Shown in pieces: positions 9,545 through 18,872 of a stretch of DNA of 64,000 bases. Position 1 is the first letter of the stretch, and each line of letters opens with the position of its first letter. Origin of the DNA: Thiodiazotropha sp040507225. Lineage in GTDB: Bacteria; Pseudomonadota; Gammaproteobacteria; Chromatiales; Chromatiaceae. The translations under genes were made by a program, and so were the position numbers. The notes under the pieces were generated by a model that searched no databases, was not told the origin of the DNA, and saw nothing but the letters and a program-made list of their open reading frames with translations. The DNA lies in NCBI GenBank assembly GCA_040507225.1, contig JBEVVG010000005.1, positions 62,001 to 126,000 on the forward strand. Direction: 5' to 3'.

Positions 9545-11278
9545 ATGTCAGCCAGATTCTGCAACCTGTCGATCTGCCTTGCCATCGTCATGAGTTTAAG
9601 TGTGTTCGATGCGATAGCCGAGGATGCCTCTGCCCCGCTGGCCAATTCGGCGATCACCCCATCCGCGGAAGCGAAACCGCCGAGTGAAGAGACGATTGCC
9701 AAGCGCCTCGAAAAACTCAGGCAGGACCTGGGAAAACTGAAAGCCGCTTACCGTTCCGCCCAGGGAGAGGAGAAGGCGATACTGGGAACCCAGATTGTCA
9801 ACAAAAGAAACGAGGTGGCTGCGGGTCTGGATAAGCTCGCGGCATCAATCCAGACTCTGGAAAAATCGGGTGAAGATGCAGGTGATTACAGGAAGCTGGC
9901 GCAGACATTACTGGACGACATACACAAGGACCTGCGTAAGGAGATAGAAAGCACCGAGGCGCAGGTAACGAAACTGCTGGAAAAACGTTCAGAACTCAAC
10001 GGTGCTGAGCTCGAATCCCTGGATCAAAAGATCGAGGAATTCTACACTAAGGTCGATGAGGATCTTACTGCCTATCTGGAGGTCATCCAGTATATGCAGG
10101 ATCAGGGTATGGATGCCAGGATTCAGACGAGTTTTCTCGATGCGAATATACAGGCCCGCGCGGAGCGATTGGCGGGTGCATTGCAGTTTCTAAAGAATAA
10201 ACGGGCTTCGATTAGAAAACCAACCTCGTCCATGAGTGAGGAGGACAAACAGGCACAAACCAAAGCGTTGTCTCTTGTGGATAACCGCATCAAGGCCGAA
10301 GCGGTACATTTGAACGCGACGGTCGCGATTATGAAGGAACGCGGGTTGAATACCTCTGCCTATACCCAGTTGCTGATCGAGTCGACCGGTGAGCTTACCC
10401 AGGATATTTTCAAGACTGAGGTGGCATTCGGGCTGATGCAGGGCTGGTTGAAGACCGGCGAGGAATGGTTGATAGAGAATGGGCCACGTTGGTTGTTCAA
10501 GGTGGTGGTGTTTGTTCTTATCCTGCTGGGCTTCAAATTTCTCTCCAGTATCATCAAGCGGTTGGTTCGGCGTGCCGTGACGACCTCGAAATTCAATCTC
10601 TCGCAACTGATGCAGAATCAGGTCGTATCCTTTGCGGGTAAAATGGTGATGTTCCTGGGTCTCCTCGTGGGGCTCTCTCAATTGGGTATACATCTCGCCC
10701 CTCTGCTGGCCGGTTTGGGTATCGCGGGGTTTATCGTGGGTTTTGCCCTTCAGGACACACTGTCGAATTTTGCAGCGGGAATGATGATTCTTCTGTACCG
10801 TCCTTATGATGTGGGTGATGCCGTCGAAGCCGGTGGCGTGACCGGTACGGTCAAGGATATGAATCTCGTCTCAACCACGATCGCGACCTGGGATAATCAA
10901 AAACTCGTGGTACCCAACAGCAAGATATGGGGGGACGTCATTCGCAACATCACGGCTGAACCGCATCGCCGGGTTGACATGACTTTTGGAATCGCCTACG
11001 CAGACGACGTCGACCACGCGGAAAAGGTGCTATGGGATATCGTGCGCAGCAATGAACTGGTACTGGATGAACCGGAACCCGTCATCCGCCTGCATGCACT
11101 GGGTGAATCTTCTGTCGATTTCATCGTACGTCCCTGGGCGGCCACGTCAGACTACTGGAAAGTCTACTGGGAAGTCACACGGGCAGTTAAGAACCGGTTT
11201 GATGAAGAGGGTATCTCGATCCCTTTTCCTCAACGCGATGTACATCTTATTCAGGCGAGCACTCCGTCAGCCACCTAA
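9545..11278 (+). CDS. MscS family mechanosensitive channel with long N-terminal coiled coil
   Basis: The protein is 577 residues from the ATG at 9545; a TTG 21 nt upstream is in frame but less likely. A signal-like hydrophobic start is followed by a long charged helical region (about 45-300) with many Lys/Glu heptads, probably periplasmic. Membrane helices follow at about 310-410, then the MscS pore and beta domain: LAGLGIAGFIVGFALQDTL, then NFAAGMMILLYRPYDVGD and the VPNSKIWGDVIRN stretch. MscS channels open under membrane tension to release osmolytes. The long N-terminal extension recalls MscK/YbiO-like large members but is shorter. It follows SulP on the same strand after 300 bp, so co-transcription is uncertain. 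Confidence 0.92.
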   Translation: MSARFCNLSICLAIVMSLSVFDAIAEDASAPLANSAITPSAEAKPPSEETIAKRLEKLRQDLGKLKAAYRSAQGEEKAILGTQIVNKRNEVAAGLDKLAASIQTLEKSGEDAGDYRKLAQTLLDDIHKDLRKEIESTEAQVTKLLEKRSELNGAELESLDQKIEEFYTKVDEDLTAYLEVIQYMQDQGMDARIQTSFLDANIQARAERLAGALQFLKNKRASIRKPTSSMSEEDKQAQTKALSLVDNRIKAEAVHLNATVAIMKERGLNTSAYTQLLIESTGELTQDIFKTEVAFGLMQGWLKTGEEWLIENGPRWLFKVVVFVLILLGFKFLSSIIKRLVRRAVTTSKFNLSQLMQNQVVSFAGKMVMFLGLLVGLSQLGIHLAPLLAGLGIAGFIVGFALQDTLSNFAAGMMILLYRPYDVGDAVEAGGVTGTVKDMNLVSTTIATWDNQKLVVPNSKIWGDVIRNITAEPHRRVDMTFGIAYADDVDHAEKVLWDIVRSNELVLDEPEPVIRLHALGESSVDFIVRPWAATSDYWKVYWEVTRAVKNRFDEEGISIPFPQRDVHLIQASTPSAT

Positions 11279-11658
11279 GAGCTCTTGAATGACTAGACCG
11301 GGATCGAGGGGATAATTGTAGTGACTACATTTGTACCGGGCTGGAATGCAGGATCGGCGTCTCCCGATAACATTCGTCAATAGTCGTGGAAATAGATATA
11401 CCTTTATTAACCAGGGACATGAGTATACATCATGCAGGTTGTTGAATTGGATCTGCATATCCACTGTTGGGACTGATGAATAATGTGCGATTTGTAAATT
11501 GGTTGTGGAAGTTTGCCATTTTGTAGCTAAACTGGGTTGAACAAGAAACGCTCGTCCGGTTCTGTGCCAGCGGACGAATTCAATCCTTAACGTGCCGAAT
11601 TGTTTGGCTCCGCATTGTGTGCGGGTCAATTAGGCCTGAGTCACTGGAGGGGTTATTG
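11279..11658. other. Intergenic region with a 13-nt palindrome
   Basis: These 380 bp between the mscS-type gene and the DUF2189 gene contain no convincing coding region. A perfect palindrome TGTAGT-G-ACTACA lies at 11317-11329, about 40 nt after the channel gene's stop. It is too short for a strong terminator and has an operator-like appearance. The promoter of the following gene should lie here but is not resolved. Confidence 0.35.
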
Positions 11659-12441
11659 ATGCAGACCACGGAGTATACGGGCAGTACCCGATGGCCCGAT
11701 CTGACAGTCAACAAAATCGAACTGGCAACACCTTTCACATGGCTTCAGAAAGGATGGCAGGATATGCTGGCCGCTGGCAGATACAGTCTGGCTTACGGAC
11801 TGGGGATCGTAGTGATCAGTGGGTTGTTGACGTTTGGACTGATTGCCACGGACAACCTGTTTCTCCTGCCTTTCCTGATTTCTGCTTTTTTTCTGATCGC
11901 TCCATTCCTGGGTATCGGCCTTTACCAGATGAGTGCTCACCTTGAAAGAGGTGAGCCGCTGAAAACCTGTAATGCATTGGAAGCCTGGAAAAGCAATCAT
12001 ACCCAGATCAGTATGATCACTGGTGGTTTCTTCATCATTGCGCAACTTTGGATTGCATCCAGTTTCGTCCTGTTTGCCCTGCTTTACGAGGGATTGTCTC
12101 CGCCAATGGACAACTTTTTCGAAAATGTCTTTTTTTCTGAAAAAGGGTTTAACTTCACTATAGCCAGTATTGCCGTAGGGTTCTTTTTTGCCTGGTGTGC
12201 CTACCTGATCAGCGTTATCACGGTTCCGATTCTGATCGATCGAAAGATTGACGGGTTCACAGCGATTCGTCTAAGTATCAAGTCAGTCCTGAGGAATTTT
12301 CCCGCCATGATGTTGTGGGCGGCGCTGATCGTACTGATCGTAGGACTTGGTTTGATGACCTATTATATTGGTCTGATCGTGGCGCTACCGGTCATAGGAC
12401 ATGGAAGTTGGCATGCTTATCGTTCCCTGGTCCCATCATGA
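11659..12441 (+). CDS. DUF2189 family inner-membrane protein
   Basis: The protein is 260 residues from the ATG at 11659, chosen because GGAGGGG lies about 7 nt upstream. An in-frame GTG at 11617 has no such site. It has about six hydrophobic helices. The segment FLLPFLISAFFLIAPFLGIG followed by LYQMSAHLERGE matches the hallmark of the DUF2189 family, whose function is unknown. There is no signal peptide beyond the first membrane helix. It converges with the diguanylate cyclase gene on the other strand after 56 bp. Confidence 0.8.
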   Translation: MQTTEYTGSTRWPDLTVNKIELATPFTWLQKGWQDMLAAGRYSLAYGLGIVVISGLLTFGLIATDNLFLLPFLISAFFLIAPFLGIGLYQMSAHLERGEPLKTCNALEAWKSNHTQISMITGGFFIIAQLWIASSFVLFALLYEGLSPPMDNFFENVFFSEKGFNFTIASIAVGFFFAWCAYLISVITVPILIDRKIDGFTAIRLSIKSVLRNFPAMMLWAALIVLIVGLGLMTYYIGLIVALPVIGHGSWHAYRSLVPS

Positions 12442-12497
12442 TAGCGGATCAGTGTTAACAGGCGCTGGTGTCGACAGGTAAAGATTGGGAGAGTGTT

Positions 12498-13775
12498 TCA
12501 AACTTCCGAACCATCTTCGATAACAATTTTGTTCCTTCCCGTACTTTTGGCCTGATAAAGAAGCTGATCGGCCCGTTTGAACAGACTTTCAATCGATTCG
12601 TCTTGTTCTGACATCGAGACCAAACCAGCGGAAAATGTAAGGAATATCTGTGCTCCTTCCTTGTCAAGAGGGTTCTGAGAGAGTGCTGATTTGAAACGCT
12701 TGATCAATTCGATAGCGTTATGGGGTTCAGTTTCTGGAGACAGGATGACAAATTCCTCGCCACCAATGCGTCCTACGATGTCAGTCTCACGGTAGATGCC
12801 TCTGCAAACTTCAGAAAAATGTATTAAAGCGTCATCACCTACTTGATGACCGAATTTGTCGTTTATGGATTTGAACCAATCAAGGTCAAGCATGATCAGT
12901 GAAAAAGGTCTGTTGTAACGCTGCGCAATTCCCAATAGCCGATTGCATTCCTCGAAAAAACTACGTCGGTTGTAAAAGGTCGTCAGTGGATCATACTTTG
13001 CGAGAAACGACAGTCGATCATCCAGAAGTTTCTGCTCTGTGCGCTCTCTTGCAATGCCTTCCACATACACAGGTTCGCCGTTCTTGTCGTGTCTTATATG
13101 AGCATTTGTTGACATCCAGACCGGAGTTCCGTCTTTATGCAACAGCCATGCCTCTACATTTCTCGCTTGTCCATTACCCTCAACCAGTGCGTTGATGATG
13201 CGTTGTCTGTCGTTGGGTTTACGATAAAATTCGTGTAAGGGTCTGCCAATCATCTCATTCGAGGTATAACCCAAGGCATCGTAAACGGAGGGTGAGATCA
13301 GGGTAATGATTCCGTTGATATCGGTTTGATAGAAAATGTCGGGAAGGCTGAGTAAGATGGATGCAAGATCATCCTTAGATTTAGCAAGCGCGTTTTTCGT
13401 ATTTTCAAGGTCAGTGATATCATGTAATGATCCTATTGTGCAGAGTGTACCGTCCGGTTCCGCCGCAAGACCGACTTTCATCTTGACTGTTCGTGTCTTT
13501 CCCTCTTTTGAGTTTATTCTGAAATCATATTCATTCTCGACTGTTTGGCCGCCAAGCCGATTCATGTACCTCTGTTGTACGAACTCGCGATCCTCCTCGT
13601 GGATAAGGTCGAATACAGGTTGTTTGAGCAGTTCTTCTTCAGATGTTCTGAATAGATCAACGACACTCTGGTTGATGTAACAGAAGTACCCGTTTTTGAT
13701 GACGAAGGCGGCGTCCTGTAACCGGTCCATCAAGGCCAGGAACGTTTGAAGTGATAAGTCGCTGTTAATTGGCAT
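12498..13775 (-). CDS. PAS-PAS-GGDEF diguanylate cyclase
   Basis: The 425-residue soluble protein has two PAS domains (about 10-125 and 130-255; the second has a PAC-like ending, VYVEGIARERTEQK) and one GGDEF domain (about 260-420). The active site is GGEEF and the RETD inhibitory I-site sits five residues before it, so it should make c-di-GMP and be product-inhibited. There is no EAL domain and no membrane helix. AAGGA lies upstream of the ATG at 13775. A second cyclase gene lies upstream on the same strand, 438 bp away, so it probably has its own promoter. Confidence 0.93.
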   Translation of the reverse strand: MPINSDLSLQTFLALMDRLQDAAFVIKNGYFCYINQSVVDLFRTSEEELLKQPVFDLIHEEDREFVQQRYMNRLGGQTVENEYDFRINSKEGKTRTVKMKVGLAAEPDGTLCTIGSLHDITDLENTKNALAKSKDDLASILLSLPDIFYQTDINGIITLISPSVYDALGYTSNEMIGRPLHEFYRKPNDRQRIINALVEGNGQARNVEAWLLHKDGTPVWMSTNAHIRHDKNGEPVYVEGIARERTEQKLLDDRLSFLAKYDPLTTFYNRRSFFEECNRLLGIAQRYNRPFSLIMLDLDWFKSINDKFGHQVGDDALIHFSEVCRGIYRETDIVGRIGGEEFVILSPETEPHNAIELIKRFKSALSQNPLDKEGAQIFLTFSAGLVSMSEQDESIESLFKRADQLLYQAKSTGRNKIVIEDGSEV

Positions 13776-14213
13776 GTATGGACATCCTTTACTACCGGCT
13801 TCTTCCTGACTGAAAAATTACAGAACCTGTTGGGACAGCGATAACAGGCCTTGAATTGGTTATTATGGAACTGCTTGAACAGTGTCTGTATGTAATATTA
13901 AAACTTGAAAAACTGTGTACACTGAATTAAATCGATGTGTCATGTGAGTGACGAACAATTTCAGAATACAGACGCGTAAGTCTCCTGGAGAACGGATATC
14001 GAACCTGAAGTCTACCACCCGGTTGAATAACCTAGGTTGGATTTATTGGCTCAGGGAAGATCACTCAGGATAATAATTCGTATTTATTGGAAATTTATTG
14101 GAAATATATCGATTTGTATTAATAAAAGTAATCACGGATGCGGTGAGGGTCTTGCTGCCTTGCCTGCAGCAATACCGTTCAGGTCGGTTGTTTCCATGTA
14201 AAGCAGATGCTTA
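13776..14213. other. AT-rich intergenic region with tandem 11-bp repeat
   Basis: This 438-bp stretch lies between two minus-strand cyclase genes and must contain the promoter of the downstream one. It is visibly more AT-rich than its surroundings. Two perfect adjacent copies of TTTATTGGAAA lie at 14083-14093 and 14094-14104, and a partial copy, ATTTATTGG, at 14041-14049. They are about 300 nt upstream of the cyclase start, so a direct promoter role is uncertain. I see no small gene. Confidence 0.4.
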
Positions 14214-17159
14214 TCAAGGGTTGTGATCAAATTTACCTGTCATCACAGTTGATGATTCTGTTGGAATATCCGTATCAGTGAGTCCTACAACTCGGTTGCG
14301 TCCCTGGGACTTGGCCTGATAAAGGGCCTGGTCTGTACGCTCCAGCGTATCGGAAACGGGTTCGGGGTCCTGGTACAGGGTAAAGCCAAAACTACAGGTC
14401 ACTGTGCCTACCCCGGGGTGTAACTCATCCTGTAGTTTTAAGCGGATATGTTCCGCCATGTGCTGGATGCTCTGGAACGACTGGGTTTTTACCAGCAGAA
14501 GAAATTCCTCGCCGCCCCAGCGGATCAGAGAGTCTCCGCTGCGAATTCCGGATTTTACGATTTCCACCAGTCTGACCAGGACCTGATCGCCCACGCCATG
14601 ACCAAAATGATCGTTGACGGATTTGAAGTGATCCACATCGAAGAGGATTATGCCGAAGCGCAGGCCCTTGCTGTGTGCTTCATCAATTAGCAATTGTACA
14701 TTTTGGTTAAAAAAACTTCGATTCAATGCGTTCGTCAGTTCATCATGCAGGGCTTTATTTTCGAGTATGAAATGTTCACTAATGGTGTCGCTGATATCCA
14801 GAAAAGAGACAATATAGTTCTGGTTGAAATGATTCAGTGAAAGGGCGAATGCATGCTGCTTTCCCTTGGTGTCTTCGATGGCAACCAAATGCTCCCGCTC
14901 AGGGTGGAGTACAATTTCTTGTACCCATGTGAGTCCCTTTTGCACCACTCCCATATGAAAGAATCGGTCATTACGGATAAATTTTTCGCAGATACAGGTG
15001 TGGTTGTCGTGAAATTCATCCAATGATTCAAAACCGAGAAAGTCGAGCAGTTTACGATTGCAATCAAGTAGTTTGTTACCATCTGTAATTATCACCATGG
15101 ATTCTTGAGAATCTAGAATATTTTGCGTCTTTTTCAGCAGTTGCTGGATGTTGTGTTTGCTCGTATGTTCTCGGAATATAAATAGAAGCATCAACCCGAT
15201 AGCAGCTAAGCCCATCAGTTGCAGAAGTCTCTGTCCGCTCGCCTGATTACTAAAATAGCTGTCATCCGTCTGTAGGATCAGGCTGGCCACAACTTTTCTT
15301 GTTATGGGATTTTTTAGTGGAATGAAACTGAAAAGTTCATTGTAGTTATTGCTGACTAGAGTAAATACGTCACCTTCGATAATGCGTTTCGATGCCTCCT
15401 TTAACTGTTTTTTTGATAAATGCCTTGGTTCAATATGCCTGAAGTAGTGATTCAGTTGTTCCTTGATACTGTCTTCCTGAAGGTAACCAGAAAAGGGGCT
15501 GGTGGAATAGTTGCTGGTCTCGATTTTGAAAACCTTGTCATGAACTACATTTTTTCTTATCAGGAATCCACCTTTTACATTCGAATCCGATAAGAGTCCA
15601 TCGAGCAGTGCATAAGCGCTGAAAGAGACCTCGACACTGCCGATGTGTCTGCGTGCCCTGTCTGAGCTGACATTGAAGAGAGGGTATACGAAGCGGTATC
15701 CATTGTAGATTCTACCCTCTTCGAACCCCTCGATTGGGCTGTGATTCTGATTGACCCATTCTACGGTGGAGCGGATTCCTGAAAGATTGTCGCCATGTTT
15801 TCCGGGTCGGTGAAAGCGCAGGAAGCTATCGTTGTTGGCAAGGTGAAAGTGGAGTTGCTTGACATTGTATTTTTTAAGATGAGAGTACACAGGACTCAAT
15901 TTTTCGAATAGCTTTTGTCTGGCCACTTTTCTCGATTCAGGATCAGAGTACGCCCGAGATAGCAAATCAACGACTTCGGGTCTGTTCAAATCATTCTGGT
16001 ATATCAAATTTGCAATGCTGCGGAATTTATTCTGCACGAACACGTAGTGGCTGATCAGGTCATTATTATGAGCATCAAGATAGGCGGTCTCCTTGTCATT
16101 TTTGAGTAACTCGAGTGCTCCGATGTACAAGATGGAGGATACAAGAAAACCTGTGATGAAGAGAATCTTGACCAGCAAGGACCCGCTTAGTCGTGTATTC
16201 GAGTTCCGGCTCTCAATGAGCAGAATAATAGCGCCTACAATCAGGGCAGACATCATCATGATCAGGTTTGTGGAGTGTCTTATGCCGGTGACCTGTGGAT
16301 TGATCAGCTTCAATGGTTTGAAGGTAAGGATGTTCGCCATAGGCTGATCATTGGTATCGAACAGTGGATAGTTCAGTACGAGGCTGTCAGACTCATGGTC
16401 AATGACATAGTCGGAATGTGGGTCGATGTAGTCTGATAATCCACGGGCTGCAATATTTGTCAGAAGATCGGGATCGGCGTTTCGATTTGCGATGTAGTGA
16501 TCAGCAACAAACGTTTCTGTAAAAGGACGGGTCAATTGATCGCGGTATCTCGGGTCTACCAGGATTATCACCCGGTTATCATGTTCTTCAATATTCTTCG
16601 CAATCGAGTTGAAATGGGTGATGACCTCGATAAATCCCAGAAACGCTTCGTTTCTGAACAGTGGCACCATGGATTTGAAGGTCATATCAAAATGCCCGAC
16701 ACTGATCGTGGAACGGTTCTGTGGATCATCCAGCATCTCACGAACGTCTCCACGTATCGCGGCCAGGTCGTCACCGACTTTGAGTGTCCAGCTTCGAGCG
16801 AGGCTGATACCCGCGTTGTCTACGACTTGAATCCAGACATTCTTGAATTCCGTGCTCTTTCTGAGTGCTGCGGAAAAGCTCAACATCTCTTTGTGCAACT
16901 GATTGGTGCTGGATATCGAGTCGATCAGTGAATGATTCTGTGCCAGCGCCATGGCAACGGCAAGCGTGGCATTTTTCTTTTCATCGATCAAAGTCGCCAC
17001 TTCCTCGCTTTGACTTTTCGCGAGTTGACGGTAGATGTCGGTCGTGGCCAGCTCGATTCTTTGATCTTTATAGTGGCTTCCCATCCACAGGATCATCCCG
17101 CTGATCAACAGGAATAGCGTCAAGCTGAGCAGACGACCTTTGGGGAAGTCGATTGCCAT
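14214..17159 (-). CDS. Membrane-bound diguanylate cyclase with two periplasmic sensor regions
   Basis: The 981-residue protein begins with a membrane helix (about 8-27) and an extracytoplasmic cache-like region (about 30-290). Two membrane helices follow (about 293-315 and 327-348), then a second large extracytoplasmic region (about 350-640) and another helix (about 643-660). The cytoplasmic end has a PAS-like domain (about 675-790) and GGDEF (about 800-965). The catalytic motif is GGEEF with an RSGD I-site at the proper spacing, so c-di-GMP synthesis under product control is expected. Two separate periplasmic sensor modules in one cyclase are uncommon. No ligand can be assigned. It is monocistronic as far as can be seen. 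Confidence 0.9.
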   Translation of the reverse strand: MAIDFPKGRLLSLTLFLLISGMILWMGSHYKDQRIELATTDIYRQLAKSQSEEVATLIDEKKNATLAVAMALAQNHSLIDSISSTNQLHKEMLSFSAALRKSTEFKNVWIQVVDNAGISLARSWTLKVGDDLAAIRGDVREMLDDPQNRSTISVGHFDMTFKSMVPLFRNEAFLGFIEVITHFNSIAKNIEEHDNRVIILVDPRYRDQLTRPFTETFVADHYIANRNADPDLLTNIAARGLSDYIDPHSDYVIDHESDSLVLNYPLFDTNDQPMANILTFKPLKLINPQVTGIRHSTNLIMMMSALIVGAIILLIESRNSNTRLSGSLLVKILFITGFLVSSILYIGALELLKNDKETAYLDAHNNDLISHYVFVQNKFRSIANLIYQNDLNRPEVVDLLSRAYSDPESRKVARQKLFEKLSPVYSHLKKYNVKQLHFHLANNDSFLRFHRPGKHGDNLSGIRSTVEWVNQNHSPIEGFEEGRIYNGYRFVYPLFNVSSDRARRHIGSVEVSFSAYALLDGLLSDSNVKGGFLIRKNVVHDKVFKIETSNYSTSPFSGYLQEDSIKEQLNHYFRHIEPRHLSKKQLKEASKRIIEGDVFTLVSNNYNELFSFIPLKNPITRKVVASLILQTDDSYFSNQASGQRLLQLMGLAAIGLMLLFIFREHTSKHNIQQLLKKTQNILDSQESMVIITDGNKLLDCNRKLLDFLGFESLDEFHDNHTCICEKFIRNDRFFHMGVVQKGLTWVQEIVLHPEREHLVAIEDTKGKQHAFALSLNHFNQNYIVSFLDISDTISEHFILENKALHDELTNALNRSFFNQNVQLLIDEAHSKGLRFGIILFDVDHFKSVNDHFGHGVGDQVLVRLVEIVKSGIRSGDSLIRWGGEEFLLLVKTQSFQSIQHMAEHIRLKLQDELHPGVGTVTCSFGFTLYQDPEPVSDTLERTDQALYQAKSQGRNRVVGLTDTDIPTESSTVMTGKFDHNP

Positions 17160-17396
17160 AGGGTCAGGTGTTAATGCCGCGCGGGTTTGCTTGGTCCGCC
17201 CGGTACACCTGTATCGGCGGTGTTGGAATGATCTGTAATCCGAGTATCAATGTAAACCGGATAGGCCCGGGGCTCTCTACCGAGGAATTTCTAACATATT
17301 GAAATATAACATATAAAAAGATCGGGCTGTGTCTGTTGAGATCGGCTGCCCGTGTTCCCAGCCGGCGTGTTTGTTTCCGGCCCTGCGCCGTCCGTT

Positions 17397-18752
17397 TCAG
17401 CTCTCAGGCTCGCCCCAGTGAACCAAAGCCTCGATACGCCGGGTCATGCGTGCGATCTGCGGCCAGTCATGGGCCACGATGTCCTGCGAATGGGCCAGGT
17501 TGTTACGCAATGATTCGAGGTCTGAAATGACCTTTTTCGCGCTGCGCCGGGTAGCAAATCCAAGCCGCTGCAGGGCTGTGTCATTGCCTATGAGGATCTG
17601 CGCCTTGTCGGAAAATTGCAGGCAATCAAGCAGTTCACACTGCTGAGCCCGGCGTTCACGTTCCTGCTGCAACTGCAGGGCGGATTCCAGGCGCTTGCTT
17701 CTGACAAGTCCCTGCCAATCATCGTCAGGATAGAACTTCTTGACGTTCTCCGTGATATTCATTTCGATGATCGTGATCATACCGAACAGCCACATTCTGA
17801 CGATGGGCTTTTGAATGAAGGAACGCAGAATGATTCCATTGACATCCCCCAGTAGCGTAACGAACCCGCTCTCAAAACGGGTCAGCACCTGGATGACGTC
17901 CGATAAAGAGGCTTCTCTGCGTAGTATCTGGCCGTGGGAAAACTCCCGTATATAGTCCCGACAGATTCCAGTATCCAGGTCACGCAGCAACAGGTATCCG
18001 CGTACTAACCCGCTGTCACGGACACCGGCGACGCTCCAGCCATTCGCGCGCATGACCTCCTGAACCCGTTCGACGCGGGTTTCCGCGTCGAAAGAGGCCA
18101 GCGGTTCGGCGATGTCTGCGGCATCGAAGGCCTCGGTGAAATGCTTCAGGGAGCGCTGCTGCTCGTAAGGTATCTGTTGGTCAGACGGTTGCACCCAGTC
18201 GAGTCGGTGCTGCTCACCCAGTGCTTCGCTCTGCTGTTTCTCATGGCAGGATTGCCAGACCTTCCAGGCTCTTTTGTAAAGGCGTTCATTCCCCTCCTGC
18301 AAGACCCCGAGCAGAGCCTCCATCTCTGTGAGGAAAACCTTACAGAAGCGATTGTCATGACGACAGATGTCCCGGCAATTGTCGATCAGGTCCGCGAGTT
18401 TGATGGTTTTCGCCCGTACGGAACTTCGGGCGATATGATTCCGGTCAATCCGCTTTCGGGTGGCCCGGTTGCCATCGCCGGGGCGGCTGATATCCGTCAG
18501 CTCGGAGACCAGTTGGGCGACGTCAGGACCAAATTCCTGTTCGATATCCTCAACCGTTGCTGGGGTGTCCTCGACGGTGTCGTGCAGCCAGGCCGCGGCG
18601 ATCATCTCATCGTCATCCACCACCTCGCCAACCAGCCGCGCCACTGCCTTGAGATGAACGTCATAGGGCTGATTGGAGTATTTGCGGCGCTGATCGATGC
18701 GTGCATGCGCCTGGGTGGCGTACTGGATTGCTCGGGCTATCAGGTCGTTCAT
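17397..18752 (-). CDS. HD-domain (RelA/SpoT-hydrolase-like) protein with CBS pair and HEPN-like C terminus
   Basis: Residues about 1-150 form an HD hydrolase domain of the RelA/SpoT type: the metal motif HDTVEDT starts at His57, and KLADLIDN supplies the later Asp (about 121). No (p)ppGpp synthetase domain is present. Residues about 225-335 look like two CBS repeats, which usually bind adenine nucleotides. A coiled coil (about 350-375) leads to a helical C terminus with RNNLAH at 416-421, an R-x4-H motif of the kind used by HEPN ribonucleases. The protein is 451 residues and soluble. Hydrolysis of an alarmone or nucleotide is inferred from the HD class only. HEPN assignment is tentative. Confidence 0.75.
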   Translation of the reverse strand: MNDLIARAIQYATQAHARIDQRRKYSNQPYDVHLKAVARLVGEVVDDDEMIAAAWLHDTVEDTPATVEDIEQEFGPDVAQLVSELTDISRPGDGNRATRKRIDRNHIARSSVRAKTIKLADLIDNCRDICRHDNRFCKVFLTEMEALLGVLQEGNERLYKRAWKVWQSCHEKQQSEALGEQHRLDWVQPSDQQIPYEQQRSLKHFTEAFDAADIAEPLASFDAETRVERVQEVMRANGWSVAGVRDSGLVRGYLLLRDLDTGICRDYIREFSHGQILRREASLSDVIQVLTRFESGFVTLLGDVNGIILRSFIQKPIVRMWLFGMITIIEMNITENVKKFYPDDDWQGLVRSKRLESALQLQQERERRAQQCELLDCLQFSDKAQILIGNDTALQRLGFATRRSAKKVISDLESLRNNLAHSQDIVAHDWPQIARMTRRIEALVHWGEPES

Positions 18753-18872
18753 GAAGATCTGCTTTAAGGGGCGAAACAGTCGCTATATTATCCCTCCATG
18801 AAGTGCCTGATCCACCGCTATTATGCGCCAGGCATGGGTATCCCTGTCTTCCGAATCTCTGTGCGGAAGGGG

